64,000 nucleotides of DNA, taken from assembly GCF_050436995.1 (NCBI RefSeq), contig NC_134764.1:9920001-9984000 (forward strand), given 5' to 3'. Below the pieces are notes generated by a model. That model ran no database searches. It was not told where the DNA came from and saw only the letters and a program-made list of their open reading frames with translations. Source of the DNA: Anticarsia gemmatalis. Lineage: Eukaryota > Arthropoda > Insecta > Lepidoptera > Erebidae. The translations under genes were made by a program, and so were the position numbers. Positions 45,816 to 58,593 of this stretch are shown piece by piece (position 1 is the first letter of the stretch; every line of letters begins with the position of its first letter).

Positions 45816-46184
45816 ATTACCCATTACTACCCCACTGCTGGGCAAAGGTCTCTCCTGTCATGAGAATGGAGTTAGGCCATGATTCAACCATGTTGGCTAA
45901 GTGCGGGTTGGGGTCTTTACATTCTTCAAGAACTCTCTCTCATCGTATGGTTAGTGGTCAACCTAGTGTCAAAGTTGTTCAAGCCGCCCGAAGGGCTTTG
46001 ACGTGGCTTAACGACTGTTCTCCTAAATGACAACAACCGGGGCCGATTTTTTACGTGCCCTCCGAAGTACGGAGACGCCCAGTTCAAATACCACTATACG
46101 GTCACCCATCTATAGAATGACCGCGCCAAGGTATGCTTAACCCACAGGTCGTATACCGAACGATGAGCGCAACTGGCTGTGGTG
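45816..46184 (+). repeat. Family G repeat followed by family A copy
   Basis: 45816-45890 reads ACCCATTACTACCCCACTGC; 45932-46184 is a long family A copy with GGTTAGTGGTCAACCTAGTG and CGCCCAGTTCAAATACCACT. An open frame of 101 codons spans them but encodes nothing recognisable. Confidence 0.65.
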
Positions 46185-47572
46185 GCTATACATTGATTAA
46201 CAGTAATAGTAAAACTAAGTAAATATTACACAACTAAACAAGCCCTTAATAAAGTATTCACACATATTTCACACTAATTCCGATCTGAACTGTTTTATAA
46301 GAGAAAAATACCAACATAGATAAAAGCATTCAAACAATAAATTTGCATAAAAACCAGTATATATTATGTTTCGTAATCCAATTAGTCAGCTCCACTAAAG
46401 CGAGATACACACGGTAGAGCTACTGTAGCATTAATCTTGAGATATATAAAAAGATAAAGATAAAAATATTTATTACTAAATATTTATTATATATCGCTGT
46501 TTACATTGGACTATCATAATATAAGTTGATGACAACTAATTATTTTTCAGTTTGCAGGACTTTAAAATAGGTAACGTTTTTTAATATTTTATCAACTTAA
46601 GTATATAATAGAATAATATAATCAATTTTGTTTATTTGGCAAGGGTAAACATAATTTAGGATTAAGAACTTCTATGACAAATCTATCAATCGGATAAAGT
46701 CTGATAAAGTTACTTTATTTTGGATGTATAAAGAATTTATAATTATAATTTAGATAAATCGTAAATACTAAAAATCAACTTAGTTGTCAGTTTTGGCATC
46801 ATACTCATCATAAATATATATATGTATATTTAAATAAGAACATGACAATAAACTTGCCCTTTGTTTCACGGTAATTAGAAAACCCCTATGCTTATTTGTT
46901 TAGATAAACAAGCTCAAAGATATTAATTATAACAACACACTAATTATAAAACAGTAAAAGGCCACAAAATAGTATGTGTGAGTGTGTTACTCACTACGTT
47001 ATCCACAATTTATATGAGAATCATTACAAAGCAAGTTTGTTGTATCTTAAGATGAGTGCTACCGTATCTCGTGTATAGCATACTCAAAGCCAGATCTCCG
47101 ACGGAGTGATTTCACCTCTCTTAGATAAGTTAAGCATTAAACAGATTTTATTGGCAAAAATCTACATATTATATCTTACAACACTTTCCATACATAGGAA
47201 ACTAAACATTTATATTATAGTATCTTTAGTATTTAGCTGGCATTTCGGATGTTATAGTAATTATTATAATTAATAGTTATTATCCAAATGAGTTGTAATT
47301 TTGAATTGATATGAGTTGGTTTTCGAAATTTTTGAAATTTGACTTAGCGTATGTTTAAAATCGGGTTTTGATTTTAAAAAATAGGGAGAGTTAAATAGTA
47401 ATTAAAGATTTAATGAAGAATTATTTGAAGAGAGGAAATCGTAAAAAATCTGTATGGATTAAGATGTTATTTAAATATGTTTATTTGTAATTTAAGTAAA
47501 TATATTGTACAATATTCTTATCGAAGTTATGATAAACTTTAAGGTAAATAAAGAATTCTAAGGTGTACTCAC

Positions 47573-47648
47573 ATCGTCTCAGGTCGGTGGGCCTTGGGCC
47601 CAATATATATCAGCATTTTGACACACCCTCAACACCTGACCGGAGCAC
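47573..47648 (-). other. Probable 5' UTR exon of the - strand gene with an overlapping uORF
   Basis: A 76-bp exon with acceptor TTTGTTTCAG (after a T-rich tract) and donor GACGAT/gtgagt. Joined to 43495 it has an in-frame TGA before the main ATG, so it is non-coding for the main protein. It contains ATG in strong insect context (CAAAATG, 47616-47614). This opens a 16-codon uORF (MLIYIGPKAHRPETIW) whose stop TGA lies at bases 5-7 of exon 1, overlapping the main start region. Because the exon begins at an acceptor, the true first exon must lie further upstream. Confidence 0.5.
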
Positions 47649-49149
47649 CTGAAACAAACATACATAAAATAATTTTATTTTTTTTCATGTATTTTATTTT
47701 ATTAAGTGCATAATTACATGATGTTGTGTACATGATAACATTTTAGATAAACGCAAAAAATTATACAAATTACAGGTACCTTTGCATGGCATTAAGAATG
47801 AAAATGTTATAGCATTGTTTTTGTTAAGGATAAGTACGAGGTTTGATACATTTATATAGTTTTTTAAAGGTAATCCAAAGAAATTATTAATTAATTAAAA
47901 ATCATTGGAATTTATTATTTCTACGTCACAGACGTCTTCTAAAATCCAAAAACAACAAAATTCAAAATTCACAAAATTATCATAAAAATGCATTTAACGT
48001 TATATAATTAAATTAACAGTTAATTATCAAATCGTTATTAGATAATAATGTTATAATAATCATTAATAATGTAAATAATAAAAATATATCAATGCACTAT
48101 TATGAAACGAAATCAAATCATTTATTCATGTAGAATTACACAAAATACTTTTTATTGTAATACAAGCGGTCATTATCTAAAGAACCTTCAATGAATTTAT
48201 TTGTAACATGTCACTACTGGAACCTATTTTATTACTTTCTTGAAGAGACAAATAATATATGTGCAGGCACTGTAGTTATTTTTCAGCTTAACCATTGATT
48301 ATACGTAGTATATTTTACCTACATGTATGGCCTATGTTATATCTATGAAATAAGTCCTTTACAAAACATGTTTTCTAAGCAAGGACATTGCTTGCTTAAC
48401 CACATAATTTAAGTAACCGACAGGAAACGACGTCGTAATCCTGTAACGACCACAGATTGTCCAGGACATAATAATATGATAGAGGTTCTCACTTGTCAGA
48501 CTATTACAGGCAAGAACATAACCACGGATAGATGGATGGATTATTATCTATTACTTAAAACCCTTTGCTTTAAATTAAAAAAGTAATAGACTCAAGAAAT
48601 ACCTAACCAAACGAGTAAGACGATAAAATATTTTCTTATTACCTGACTAAAAACCAGGCAGGGTCTAATTTTGGCCCAGTATTAATAGACTGATATCAAT
48701 CAACCTGGAAGCACGTATTAAGAACCTATTTTAGTAAGATTACACGGAATACAGGCCTGCGTTTTAAAATAGCTAGAACTTAAAACTTGCATCTCTTTCA
48801 AGAGTATACGAAAACATACAGTTGTTATTATTATTGTGTTAGTTAATAAAACGACGGAAGTGTACAAAAACACCATAAAATCAGGGGTGAACAACCCACA
48901 AAACTGGCTAACAGACTATTTACTTAACTATGCAAATGAGACGAGAAAGCGAAAGCGCCGTACACAACGGACACACACAGACTTATATTGTTAATATCAT
49001 TTACATATAGATTCGATAAACCGAGGCTCTCCGACTGATTATGCTTTTAATACGTCATTTATGAAATAATACGTCATGTCTTTCTCTTTTAATATGGTTC
49101 AAAAAACTATAAACATGCTCCCTTTTAAAAATGTAATATCATCATCATC

Positions 49150-49325
49150 TTAGCCTTTCTTCCAACTATTTTAGAGTCGGCTTCCAGTCTTATCGGATGC
49201 ATCTGAATAACAGTATTTCACATGGAGCGACTACCCATCGGACCTCTACAATCCTATTGCCTGAGTTATAACACGATACCCTTCGGTAAGACTGACAGTC
49301 AGTTGTTGAAATTTATATCATATTT
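49150..49325 (+). repeat. Family I LINE-tail repeat
   Basis: GAGTCGGCTTCCAGTCTTAT, GGAGCGACTACCCATCGGAC and CCCTTCGGTAAGACTG. These match the inverted copy at 28602-28815 and the fragment at 35459. Confidence 0.55.
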
Positions 49326-50554
49326 ATACATGTTCGTCAAAGATAGTCATTAATTTGAACCGATAACATGATTAATAATAATCATTGGCACTGTGTATGA
49401 TTATTGTAATATAGTCAATCAATCACTTCGAATCCGGCTACCGCATACAGTATGCGACTTCCTGCCGGCAGAACCATTAACAACATAAAAACGCTATCTC
49501 AATTGATGCTCTTTTAACCTCAACAAGTATTGCAATAAGTATATAAAATTATAAAAGCGTCTCATCGAGCACAAATTCTAACTAAAATAGATGTTTAAAT
49601 TTTTTTTCTCACAGCTCACAACGACTATTACAGGTGTACTACTCCATGCGGTAGTAACGCCAAAAAAAAACAAATAATGGGAAATAATAGGATTCCATCT
49701 TATAAAAACACCCGCCAAAATGCATAATGCAGCCTCTACATACATTTAAACAAAAAATAATAATATAATTTACAACTTAATATTTCAAAACCTAATTAAT
49801 ACCTAATAAAAATTAACTGCATTCACAGTAACAATCTAATGAAGATCATCTAGATGGCCTTGAGTCAAATGCCACTTGTCAATTTGAAATCAATCTGGGA
49901 GTGTTTAGTTGGGTGTGTATTAGTTCTCAAAAATGTGTTAATTGTTACAATCTATTTTATTTTTGTTATTTAATATCCGATTTTAATATCAAGGCTAAGT
50001 GTTAACTGAGATGAAGATGATCTAGGGCTGTTACATATTGTTATAGAATGATGTTATTTATTGTTATTGTATCATGATGCTTAGCTGACGATTTCGTATC
50101 CAAATTCTGTGGTTGAGTGAACAAATATACAAATTTTAGGATTTACTTAAAACAAATTATATTCTCCCTGTTTGACTTTGACAGATTCACCTTTCCAAAA
50201 CAATTTAAAAAACAAAATATTGCTCAATTTATTTTAAACCCTTGGCTGCCTCACTGCTCTCTCCCGTAAGGAGGATTTGAGTCTTAACCGAAGTCATTAA
50301 TGAGAAACACAATTTCATACACTCGATACTCTCGTTTTACCATTGCATCGCGTACTTTTCATTTTAAAATTTTATATAACAATATTACTTGTTATCTGAT
50401 AAAATAGGGTTAAGTCATTGCCTCATTCAAGTACTGCTGGTACAAGCACTTTTAAAACTAGCTCGTTTTAATACAATAACAATATATTATATTAGAAATA
50501 AGTTCATAGAATATTAATATTTGTCGGCGGATAAGCCAAGGGAAGCGGATACTA

Positions 50555-50640
50555 CACAATAGCGCTCTATTGACCGTTTCACACGACTACGACGCGGCGA
50601 CGTCCGGCCGTGATCCGGTGGTGATTTAGTAGAACGTTTT
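50555..50640. promoter_or_regulatory. GC-rich patch, possible promoter/first exon of the - strand gene or MITE remnant
   Basis: CGACTACGACGCGGCGACGT and CCGGCCGTGATCCGG stand out in very AT-rich DNA 3 kb upstream of the 5' UTR exon. No TATA box or clear initiator is seen on either strand. The CACACGACTACGACGCGGCG word also resembles the edge of GC-rich DNA transposons such as the one at 55668, so this may be a TE remnant. Confidence 0.2.
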
Positions 50641-50984
50641 AAAGTTATTGCGACAAATATAATACCTCTTTGTTCATGTGTATATAAGAGTTTACATACA
50701 GAAAGTCACACTTTTTCCTCTTAATAGGAGACCAAAATGCCACTTTTGATTTATTCGTATTTATTGGTACCTTTCTTTATTACTTTCATGTTATATTTGT
50801 GTACTAGATAAGAAACTGTATTAAGCTAAGTTTATACTTATTACTCGCATCAGAAACTGATTCACTGCTAAAAATACTATTTTCTGAATACAAAAAGTCA
50901 ATTTTAACACTAATAAGAAAAAAATACCACGTTCCCATTATAGCGCAAAAATCAATAAAATAATATTATTAAATTATTTCTATA

Positions 50985-51100
50985 CTCCCAACCCGCACTT
51001 GGCCAGCGTGGTGGACTCAAGGCCTAACCCCTACCTCATTACGGGAGGAGACCCTTGCCCAGCAGTGGGACATTAATGGGTTAAATTTATTTATTTATTT
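50985..51100 (-). repeat. Family G repeat, inverted
   Basis: CCAACCCGCACTTGGCCAGC, then TACGGGAGGAGACCCTTGCC and GTGGGACATTAATGGGTTAA. This is the longest G copy and is also similar to 9866-10080. Confidence 0.65.
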
Positions 51101-51516
51101 TTTTATACTCAAGAATCATAAGAATGTGAGTGTAAGTGTAAGTGCGAGCGAGAGACTCAGATACATGACTTAGTTCGCTCGTTTAAACGAGTATAGTAGG
51201 CACAGGCAATGTTTGTTAGCAAAAATTCTGAAAAACACACATTGCGCTGTAATTACCGTATATCACAAAAAGTAGAATAAACCTAAAAACCAAACGTTTG
51301 CTAACCCTAATTAAATCGATCAATATCAATCTAGAACTCAATTAAAAAGAAGCGTTGATTTATTCACTGGGTGTGGCTATTACTAAAATAGATCAATTTT
51401 GAAAGGTTAGTTTTTTCGTCTTGCAATATTGGCTGGATATGACGTAAAGCGGTTTGATTTAAATGCTAATTAAGTGTGAAGTTCTTAGGTATGTTATTAA
51501 TATTCCTGTATGACAA

Positions 51517-51620
51517 AATGTATGGATGTGAATGAAGCAAGGGAAGTTTGTTAGGATCGTATTGAGTGAAGTTCTCTGGTCTCTGTCTACCCCAATGGAA
51601 AAACGTGATTTAAGTCTGTT
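51517..51620 (+). repeat. Family B copy
   Basis: ATGGATGTGAATGAAGCAAG, then GTGAAGTTCTCTGGTCTCTG, then CCCCAATGGAAAAACGTGA. The best-preserved B copy, used as reference for the others. Open frames on it are accidental. Confidence 0.65.
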
Positions 51621-53994
51621 ATTAATGAGTGTACCTATATTAAAAATGGTTTGTGTCTGCGTTTGTGATCTTATAATAAAATTGGTGGTATTCATATTTT
51701 TTTTACGTAAACATCTATATTTTCACAAGTTATGAACATCTAAATACTATTTCTAAATAGACTCTTACATCTTTAACGCACAAATCTTTAGAGGGAAACA
51801 GTTTTAGAATATATTCTAGAGGTAGTGTAACGAATTTGTTACAGCGATACAAAACTGTCGAGTTTTCTTCTAGGAAACGACTTCTACTGGCTTTGTGTAA
51901 CTTTACTACTTGTAACAAGAAAACATAGTTTTACTTTCTTTTGTTCAATAACGAACTTGCAGAAATACTGTTATATTTCCATGGGTAGCTTTAAATATAT
52001 TGTTGGTTGAATTCTCTACTAGTAAGACGCGTATCTCAGTTGACAAATAGTGTGCGTCAATTTGATAGCCAAAACTGACATTGCTGCATTGCCGTAACGT
52101 GTTAAACACCTTAATTTTAGGAAAACAAAAATGTAATTCATAGTGACTATAAAATAGTTGTCATCTAAGATAGACTGAACATCAACAGGTCCAGAATTAT
52201 GTAAAAAATATAGAGAACGAAAGCAAACGTGGATTATTTGTTTCCATTTGATTTCATTAATTGTTGTTTCTGATTGAGGCAAAAATTGGAAGACAGAGTA
52301 ATACTTCTCTAACTTTGAAGTTCGACAGTACTTTCATCAAGAACAACCTCTCTCTATTTATAGATTAGGCACTAATGACCACATTTTCTCAAAATGAGAC
52401 AAAAGTAAAACAGTCTCTACCATCTTAGTCTTTGACCACACATTTAAATTGCAAATAACTCTAAAATATTTTCATTTCGAACCGGCCGAGACATTTGGAA
52501 CAGTAAATAACGGTTTTAGTATATGCAAAATGTTGTACTAATATTTATTTTGGCAATTACCGCACTACTTAGCTAGTTTCGGCACTAAAAAGTAAAGAGA
52601 TTATGACAATTGCAAATATACAGTTTAAGGCACTATCTGCTATACTATGTTTGCCTGTTAGACAGATTTTTTGGGAGAATAATACCACACTTTACCATCG
52701 GCACCTCAATACATTTTGGAGCCGGTTCTCAGTACTTCAATAATGATCAAATTAACAGATGGTATTTAATAACCAAACAATAACATCCTCCATTCGTTCA
52801 TTGGTTTTCTTGATTTTTCAACGGAAGGTAGACTGGTCTACTTGCCATCATTATCAATGTAACCTAAGTCCAAGTACAATAATGCGCAATACGCTACGTT
52901 AATTGTCGTATAGATTATTATAAAAGTTTCAAAATAACAAGCCAAGTCAACAATAATATTCAATAATGAAAGAAAGAAAATACTGGTAGAAGTGATAGAT
53001 CATTGCATCCCTAAGAACAGCCAAATTCACGCACCCGTTATATCAGGAATAAGTCCATTCTTGAAAAGATTTGTCGACACCTTCTGAGACAAGTTAAAAC
53101 TAGAAACCTCGTTAATAAATTACGATAATTAAATAAACGTGCGTCGAAAGTTTACGTTGAATCTCAGCGGTTACGCAATTTACCTAATATATTTCAAAGT
53201 TAATCATTATTCAGAAATACACGCCTTTCTATAAGTAATTACACGCAAGTAAATTTAGACATTAATTATGTCTATAAACGTCTCTTTTATTTATATCTAC
53301 AATCTACATATATTAGACCAAATTTATGTCTGTTCAAGGTCTTAAAAATAATCTCTAGTATAGTATTAGTTTGGTTTTTACTATAAGATTAGAAGAAGAT
53401 TGTCTAACTCTCTCATGTTAAAACGGATCATCCGATGCAATTTGGCAGGGTGATAACTGATAGGTTATATTATAGAAGTGTGTGGGACTGTAAATTGAAA
53501 CTGGAGGTGTGTTTTACACAAATTAAAACGATTTTCATTAACTTTAGCATGGAGATAGCTAAACACTCCACTTTTAACACAAACTTTTATCAAAATACAA
53601 CTTTTTGAATACACTTATTGGCCAAGAACATCCCTAAAATTTCGAAAAACAGTCCAACAAAATCATTTGTTATCACACTCATCCATACATCCATACTCAT
53701 TCATACAACATATGACAAATTCCCTCACATTACAGTACTCCGCTACACAGATAGGTGCGTATTTAATCACTCGGATTGTAACGGGATGGACCGCTAACAG
53801 CTACGCCACCCCGGGCACAGTTATGTCTACCCTACTTACCTACAACCAGACTATTAGTACTACCTATAGGTATAGGCTACGCTTTCTAAGATGTGACTCA
53901 GCTGTGTTATGAAATCTAAGGCACATTGGATTAGCTCCTTAATATAAATAACATTTAAAAAATACATAAATCAACAATGTGTTCTCATTCTTTT

Positions 53995-54050
53995 AACCCA
54001 TTACTGACCCACAGCTGGACAAGGGTCTCTCATTCTGCCAATATTTGCGG
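53995..54050 (+). repeat. Family G fragment
   Basis: TAACCCATTACTGACCCACA, then GCTGGACAAGGGTCTCTC. Short, diverged copy. Confidence 0.5.
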
Positions 54051-54424
54051 CTAAGTCAATCAAGGCAACTCTATCAAAGCCACTAACACTCTAGCATCCT
54101 TTTACGAGATTTTACTTGATATAGACCATGACATATTTAACCATGCGTGGTGCTGCAATTGCAATATATCCTAATAAAAAAATATCTTATTAATTATACA
54201 CCTCTCATAACCATTTACAAACTAATCCTTATATAGAAAATTGGTATCATAACTAGTTGCCAAACGTGTAATAAATTGTAATGGCGCCACACCTCCGAAT
54301 ATGGTATGAAACATAAATCTTATTAGTTATTATAACTAGGTATTAGTTTAATTAACATCTAGCTCTCATACGTAATGTTTGTGTATCAAAACTATTGTTT
54401 TAATATAAATATTTTTTTATAAAT

Positions 54425-54468
54425 TTTCATAAACCTCATCTGAATATTTTCAGATGAGGTTTATGAAA
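54425..54468. repeat. Perfect inverted repeat, 20-bp arms, 4-nt loop
   Basis: 54425-54444 (TTTCATAAACCTCATCTGAA) and its exact reverse complement at 54449-54468 flank TATT. No element around it is recognised. Confidence 0.92.
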
Positions 54469-55109
54469 TTATAAGTACTTAAAACTTTTTCCGAACAGAT
54501 ATCTTTACCTTACTTGTTTTTTTGTTTACAGGAATATACTATCCTATTCTATTTATGCTTTTGCTTTTGAGGACATCAAAAATGAGTACCAATAATATCG
54601 TTAGTAAAATATGCCTGAAAAATAAGCTATTTTCGTAACAACAAAAAAGTAAAATTCTTAGTAAGTCTAAAGATTATGAGCGTCAATATTTCAAGCAAAA
54701 CTTTTTTTTAGAAATGCCTTTATACAACTCTGAAAGTCTCTTTTATTGTTTGTTGTCCAATATTACTTAATGCAGTCTACTTGACATTTCAACCAATTAT
54801 GGTTCGACTTAGTCACAGGAAATTTGCCTAATATTTAACTAGATTGTCTCGAATCTTAAGGCAAGAAGGAAGTAGAATATAAACTATATAAGTTTATATA
54901 ACCTAGTCAATTTCGCGACTAAAACAAGCAACATTTATGTCTATGCAAATGAACATCCTTGCAAACTGGTCTCATAAAACGAAAGTCGTACATTCAAAAT
55001 CGTGTGACGTTTTTAAAAAATCAAAATCGTGATCTAGTTTTGTATTTTATTACATTCGATGTTATGTAGTGGCGATGCGGATCAACAGACAACTCACCTT
55101 AGCTGGTAA

Positions 55110-55373
55110 TCTATACTAATATAATAAAGCTGAAGAGTTTTTTTGTTTGTTTGTTTGTTTGTTTGTTTGAACGCGCTAATCTTAGCAACTACTGGTCCGA
55201 TTTGAAAAATTCTTTCAGTGTTAGATAGCCCATTTATCGAGGAAGCCTATAGGCTATATAACATCGCGCTACGGTCATTAGGAGCGGAGTAGCAACGAAA
55301 TATGTTACAAAAACGGGGAAAATTTTGAGCCATTCTCTTAGGTGACGCAAGCGAAGTTGCGCGGGTCAGCTAG
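55110..55373 (+). mobile_element. Helitron-like element, family C, intact ends
   Basis: A/TCTATACTAATATAATAAAG, a (GTTT)5 tract, GAACGCGCTAATCT, hairpin GCAAGCGAAGTTGC and GCGGGTCAGCTAG/T. At 264 bp it is the best reference copy in the window. Non-autonomous. Confidence 0.75.
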
Positions 55374-55664
55374 TTCTGAAATATGATTTAACTTAGTAGA
55401 AAGCCTTCGCATGCACAATTTATCTAGATTATAATTAGTAATTTTGTGTACCTATTGCCAAAATAAAGTAGCTGTATCAAACTATCATGCGTTTTTGAAA
55501 AATTGAGCCGAAAACAGTTTCGTAATCAATTTAATGACCTGTAAAGAGGCTGGATGACTTTTTTTTCCGTTACAGAGCTAACTTACTAAATTAATTACTT
55601 AAAAAAAATCCGATTTATGCAGCTACTTCAAATAAAATTAGCTAATTCAAAGAAAAGTTAAGTC

Positions 55665-56085
55665 TAAGGCGCTGTCTCCACGAGCGAGAGAATCGCGGCG
55701 ATATTATCGTCGTGCCACGTATTTCTATACACTCTCTATGGAACCGTCTCCACACGGCGATAATATCGCCGCGATACGACGAGTGTCAACGAGCGTGCGA
55801 AACGTCAATACATCGTCGCTAGTCGGCCGCGACAAGCAGCGAGTCCGCCGCGCGATCGCGACGAGCGCGCTGTCAAATGCAGCGTCATTTGTTTTCAATG
55901 TTGCCTCTTGTTTCGAGAAGCTTTTTAAACAAGGAAAACGCGGGTTACGAGTCGCCGCGGAATCGCAGAGATTCCGCGGCGACTCGCGACGATACGCGGC
56001 GGAATTATCGCTCGTTCGTGGAGATTGTCCGACGATACAAGGGCGGACTCGTCGCGATTCTCTCGCCCGTGGAGACAGCGCCTAA
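55665..56085. mobile_element. PIF/Harbinger-type non-autonomous transposon, TSD TAA, GC-rich, with internal palindromes
   Basis: Terminal inverted repeats start GGCGCTGTCTCCACG and match over 30 bp with one mismatch (55668-55697 and 56053-56082). They are flanked by TAA on both sides (55665-55667, 56083-56085). TWA target duplications are typical of PIF/Harbinger, hence the inferred superfamily. Inside, ATCGCGGCGATATTATCG (55692-55709) is inverted at 55758-55775, and 55948-55964 is perfectly inverted at 55970-55986 with loop GCAGA. A 115-codon open frame lacks transposase motifs. Confidence 0.7.
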
Positions 56086-56455
56086 GTAAGTAATCTGAAA
56101 ACATGAACTCGTTTCGGTTAAAACATTTATTATTATTTATTCATTCGTAGTAGTAGTACGCCAGACAACGGAAGTCTAGTTTTTAATCCGAAGAAAATAT
56201 CAATTATTCAGGTACTTACTTATTAATACGTACCAAAACAAAACTAATAAATCAACTTTGCCCCCACTTTCGAAGTGCATTCAATATTTATTACTTTCCA
56301 ATCTATTTCTACGTGTAATAAAACTTGCTCTTGAATTAATTGCATACAGTTTTAATCTTGTATAATAAAGTTAAAATATAACTTTCTTAGTCATAAATAA
56401 TATCGATTTACACTTGAACTTAATCAATTTATAAATTACATGGTAAATAGATCAG

Positions 56456-56640
56456 TTATAGCCGAGTTGTTGAAGCATGCCACCTTTCACGAAAATGACC
56501 AAGAATTGGATCCCAAGACAGCACGAAAATGACTGTTCTAAGTTATGTGTGTATTAGAAATAATTCCTATCTGTTATTTTCACAATGAAGAAAAGCACCA
56601 AGGTGAAATCTTGCATGTCTAAACTTTAACTTGTCTTATA
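56456..56640 (+). repeat. Decayed tRNA-derived SINE
   Basis: TAGCCGAGTTGTTGAAGCAT, AATTGGATCCCAAGAC and GTGTGTATTAGAAATAAT align with 44300-44460. Promoter boxes eroded. Confidence 0.5.
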
Positions 56641-57507
56641 CTAGAGGTTAAAGTCCCAACCCACACTTGACTATTACTCTTTTTTGTTGTTTTTTTTTTC
56701 TGTAGCCTATTTGCGTGTGTCACTACTGAGGGTCTTCCCTGAATACAATAAATAATACAGACTTTCAATAATAAACAGTATTGTTTCATTAAACTTTTAG
56801 GCTTTTTAACTTAACCTATTATAATTTTTTTCTTCTACGTTATTCACCACCCCCAATGTACACAGTTAACAATAAGACACATAAAGCAATTATTAACACC
56901 ATTTTAACAAACCAATCACAATCAAACAGCGATTAACCAACTTGTTAACTGCACGAAACCTATTACGAATTTACTTAAACAAATACTTGGATCCTTAATA
57001 GAAACTTTGTCGGGAAATGACCATTAAGTATTTAATTACATATTTTTGTACATAACGATTAAACATAATGTTAAGTTTCATTGCTCTTTTAGACAATGTT
57101 CCACTATAGCAGCCTGTTATTGAAACATACCAATAGTGCATGAGTATGTTTATAATATCCTATTGTACATGCATGCATGCATAATACGCAAGTACGCTCT
57201 CTGTCCCATCATTCTCACCGTGTGGTGATACGAGCAAACTACTTAACTTAGGTAAAGCGCTAGACTGACTGTTTTACATGCTCCGCAAGGCACAGAACTG
57301 GCTTATTGTATTATGCGACCTCAACTTCCGTATTCTGATATGGACTAGTCACAGTAGTCACTGAAACTATTTTCTGAATCAATTTTCCGGGATCAAAAGT
57401 ATCCTATGTGTTAATCAAGGTTATAAGCTATCAGTGCACATAATTTGATTACAACCCGTCTAGTAGTTTTTTCGTGAAATAGTAACAAACATACATCCTC
57501 GCCTAAT

Positions 57508-57717
57508 ATTAGTAGGATTTATTCCATAGATGGGTGACCGCATAGTGGTAATTGAACTGGGCGTCTCCGTGCTTCGGAGGGCACGTTAAAAGTCGGTCCC
57601 GGTTGTTGTCTACTAAGATAACAGTCGTTAAGTCACGTCAAAGGCCTCTCGGGCGGCTTGAACAACTTTGACACTAGGTTGACCACTAACCATACGACAA
57701 ACAACAATTAGTAGGAT
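57508..57717 (+). mobile_element. Family A element with perfect 11-bp target site duplication
   Basis: ATTAGTAGGAT occurs at 57508-57518 and 57707-57717. The 188 bp between them (57519-57706) read CCATAGATGGGTGACCGCAT ... GGAGGGCACGTTAA ... CTAACCATACGACAAACAAC. The direct repeat defines the insertion and shows the family A tail lies at the CATACGAC side. It landed in the end of another repeat (ACATACATCCTCGCCTAATA). Confidence 0.75.
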
Positions 57718-58593
57718 AGGATGGCTTTCTTCGTGATATTACGTTACATGTTAAATGTGTTCCTTGTTTATCTTCCGATAGCTGTTGTAATAGTTTACAT
57801 AATTATGGTGTGTTCTCGCAAGATGCACTGATGAAACGTGGAAGTGATTTCATTAGCTATATATGTTTTATTTATGCGTATGGTGCATTCGGAATACGGT
57901 CACCTTATAAATGTTGACAAGGAAAAGTAGGGAAATTGATTATTTAATAGGATTACAAAATGGTTTCCGTGGCGTTTTTAAAGTTCTTGGTGAAGTTGTG
58001 ACAAGATTTCAACAGTTACTTGTAAATCAAGCCATTCTTCTTTGACAGGACTTTTATGTAATATTAATGTAAGTAATGGATTTCTCGACACTCTCTTTAT
58101 ACAAAAGAACATGAAAACTTCTTTAAATATTGAGAATTCGTTGATAAACTTATTTTAGTCACTGCCAATTGATGATTTCGTTTGAAAAAAAAGGAATACT
58201 TTCTTAAACTAAACATAACAGATGTTAATTTTAAACTTTGAAAATTAAAATTAGTCCTTAAAAACTGCCTCAAATTCTATTTCAACGGCTAAGACTTATA
58301 ACATTGGCAAGCAATAAGCATGTCTACTAAACACAGCAGTAAACTGAATCGGTACATTTGCTACAAAAAGCATAATCATAAAACTACATAACAGTAGACA
58401 ATGGGACAGTATATAAAGATGAATAATTCCGTAAACTAGGTTTATTATCGTCATAACGTAGAAATGAACACTCGATGATTGAGAGACGGTTTGTTTTGTT
58501 TCATTAGTGTTTAAAATACTTTGAGAGCTGGGAGCGTAAATTTAATGTTAAATACTGTCTGTGAAGTTAGTTTAGCATTTTCCATTTATAGTA

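Larger units (their letters stand above)
43496..47572 (-). other. Intron in the 5' region of the - strand gene
   Basis: About 4.1 kb between the proposed 5' UTR exon and exon 1. It holds a truncated Helitron-like piece (43648-43733), a tRNA-like SINE (44300-44460), family G repeats (44690-44750, 45816-45890) and a family A copy (45932-46184). The rest is AT-rich with nothing recognised. Confidence 0.55.

Noticed and set aside
53667..53912. 81-codon + strand open frame with Ser/Thr/Tyr-rich product
   Set aside because: No homology recognised, no splice or promoter context, and its GC-richer middle looks like a repeat scrap.
55738..56085. 115-codon + strand open frame
   Set aside because: Lies wholly within the GC-rich Harbinger-type MITE and crosses its palindromes; no transposase motifs.
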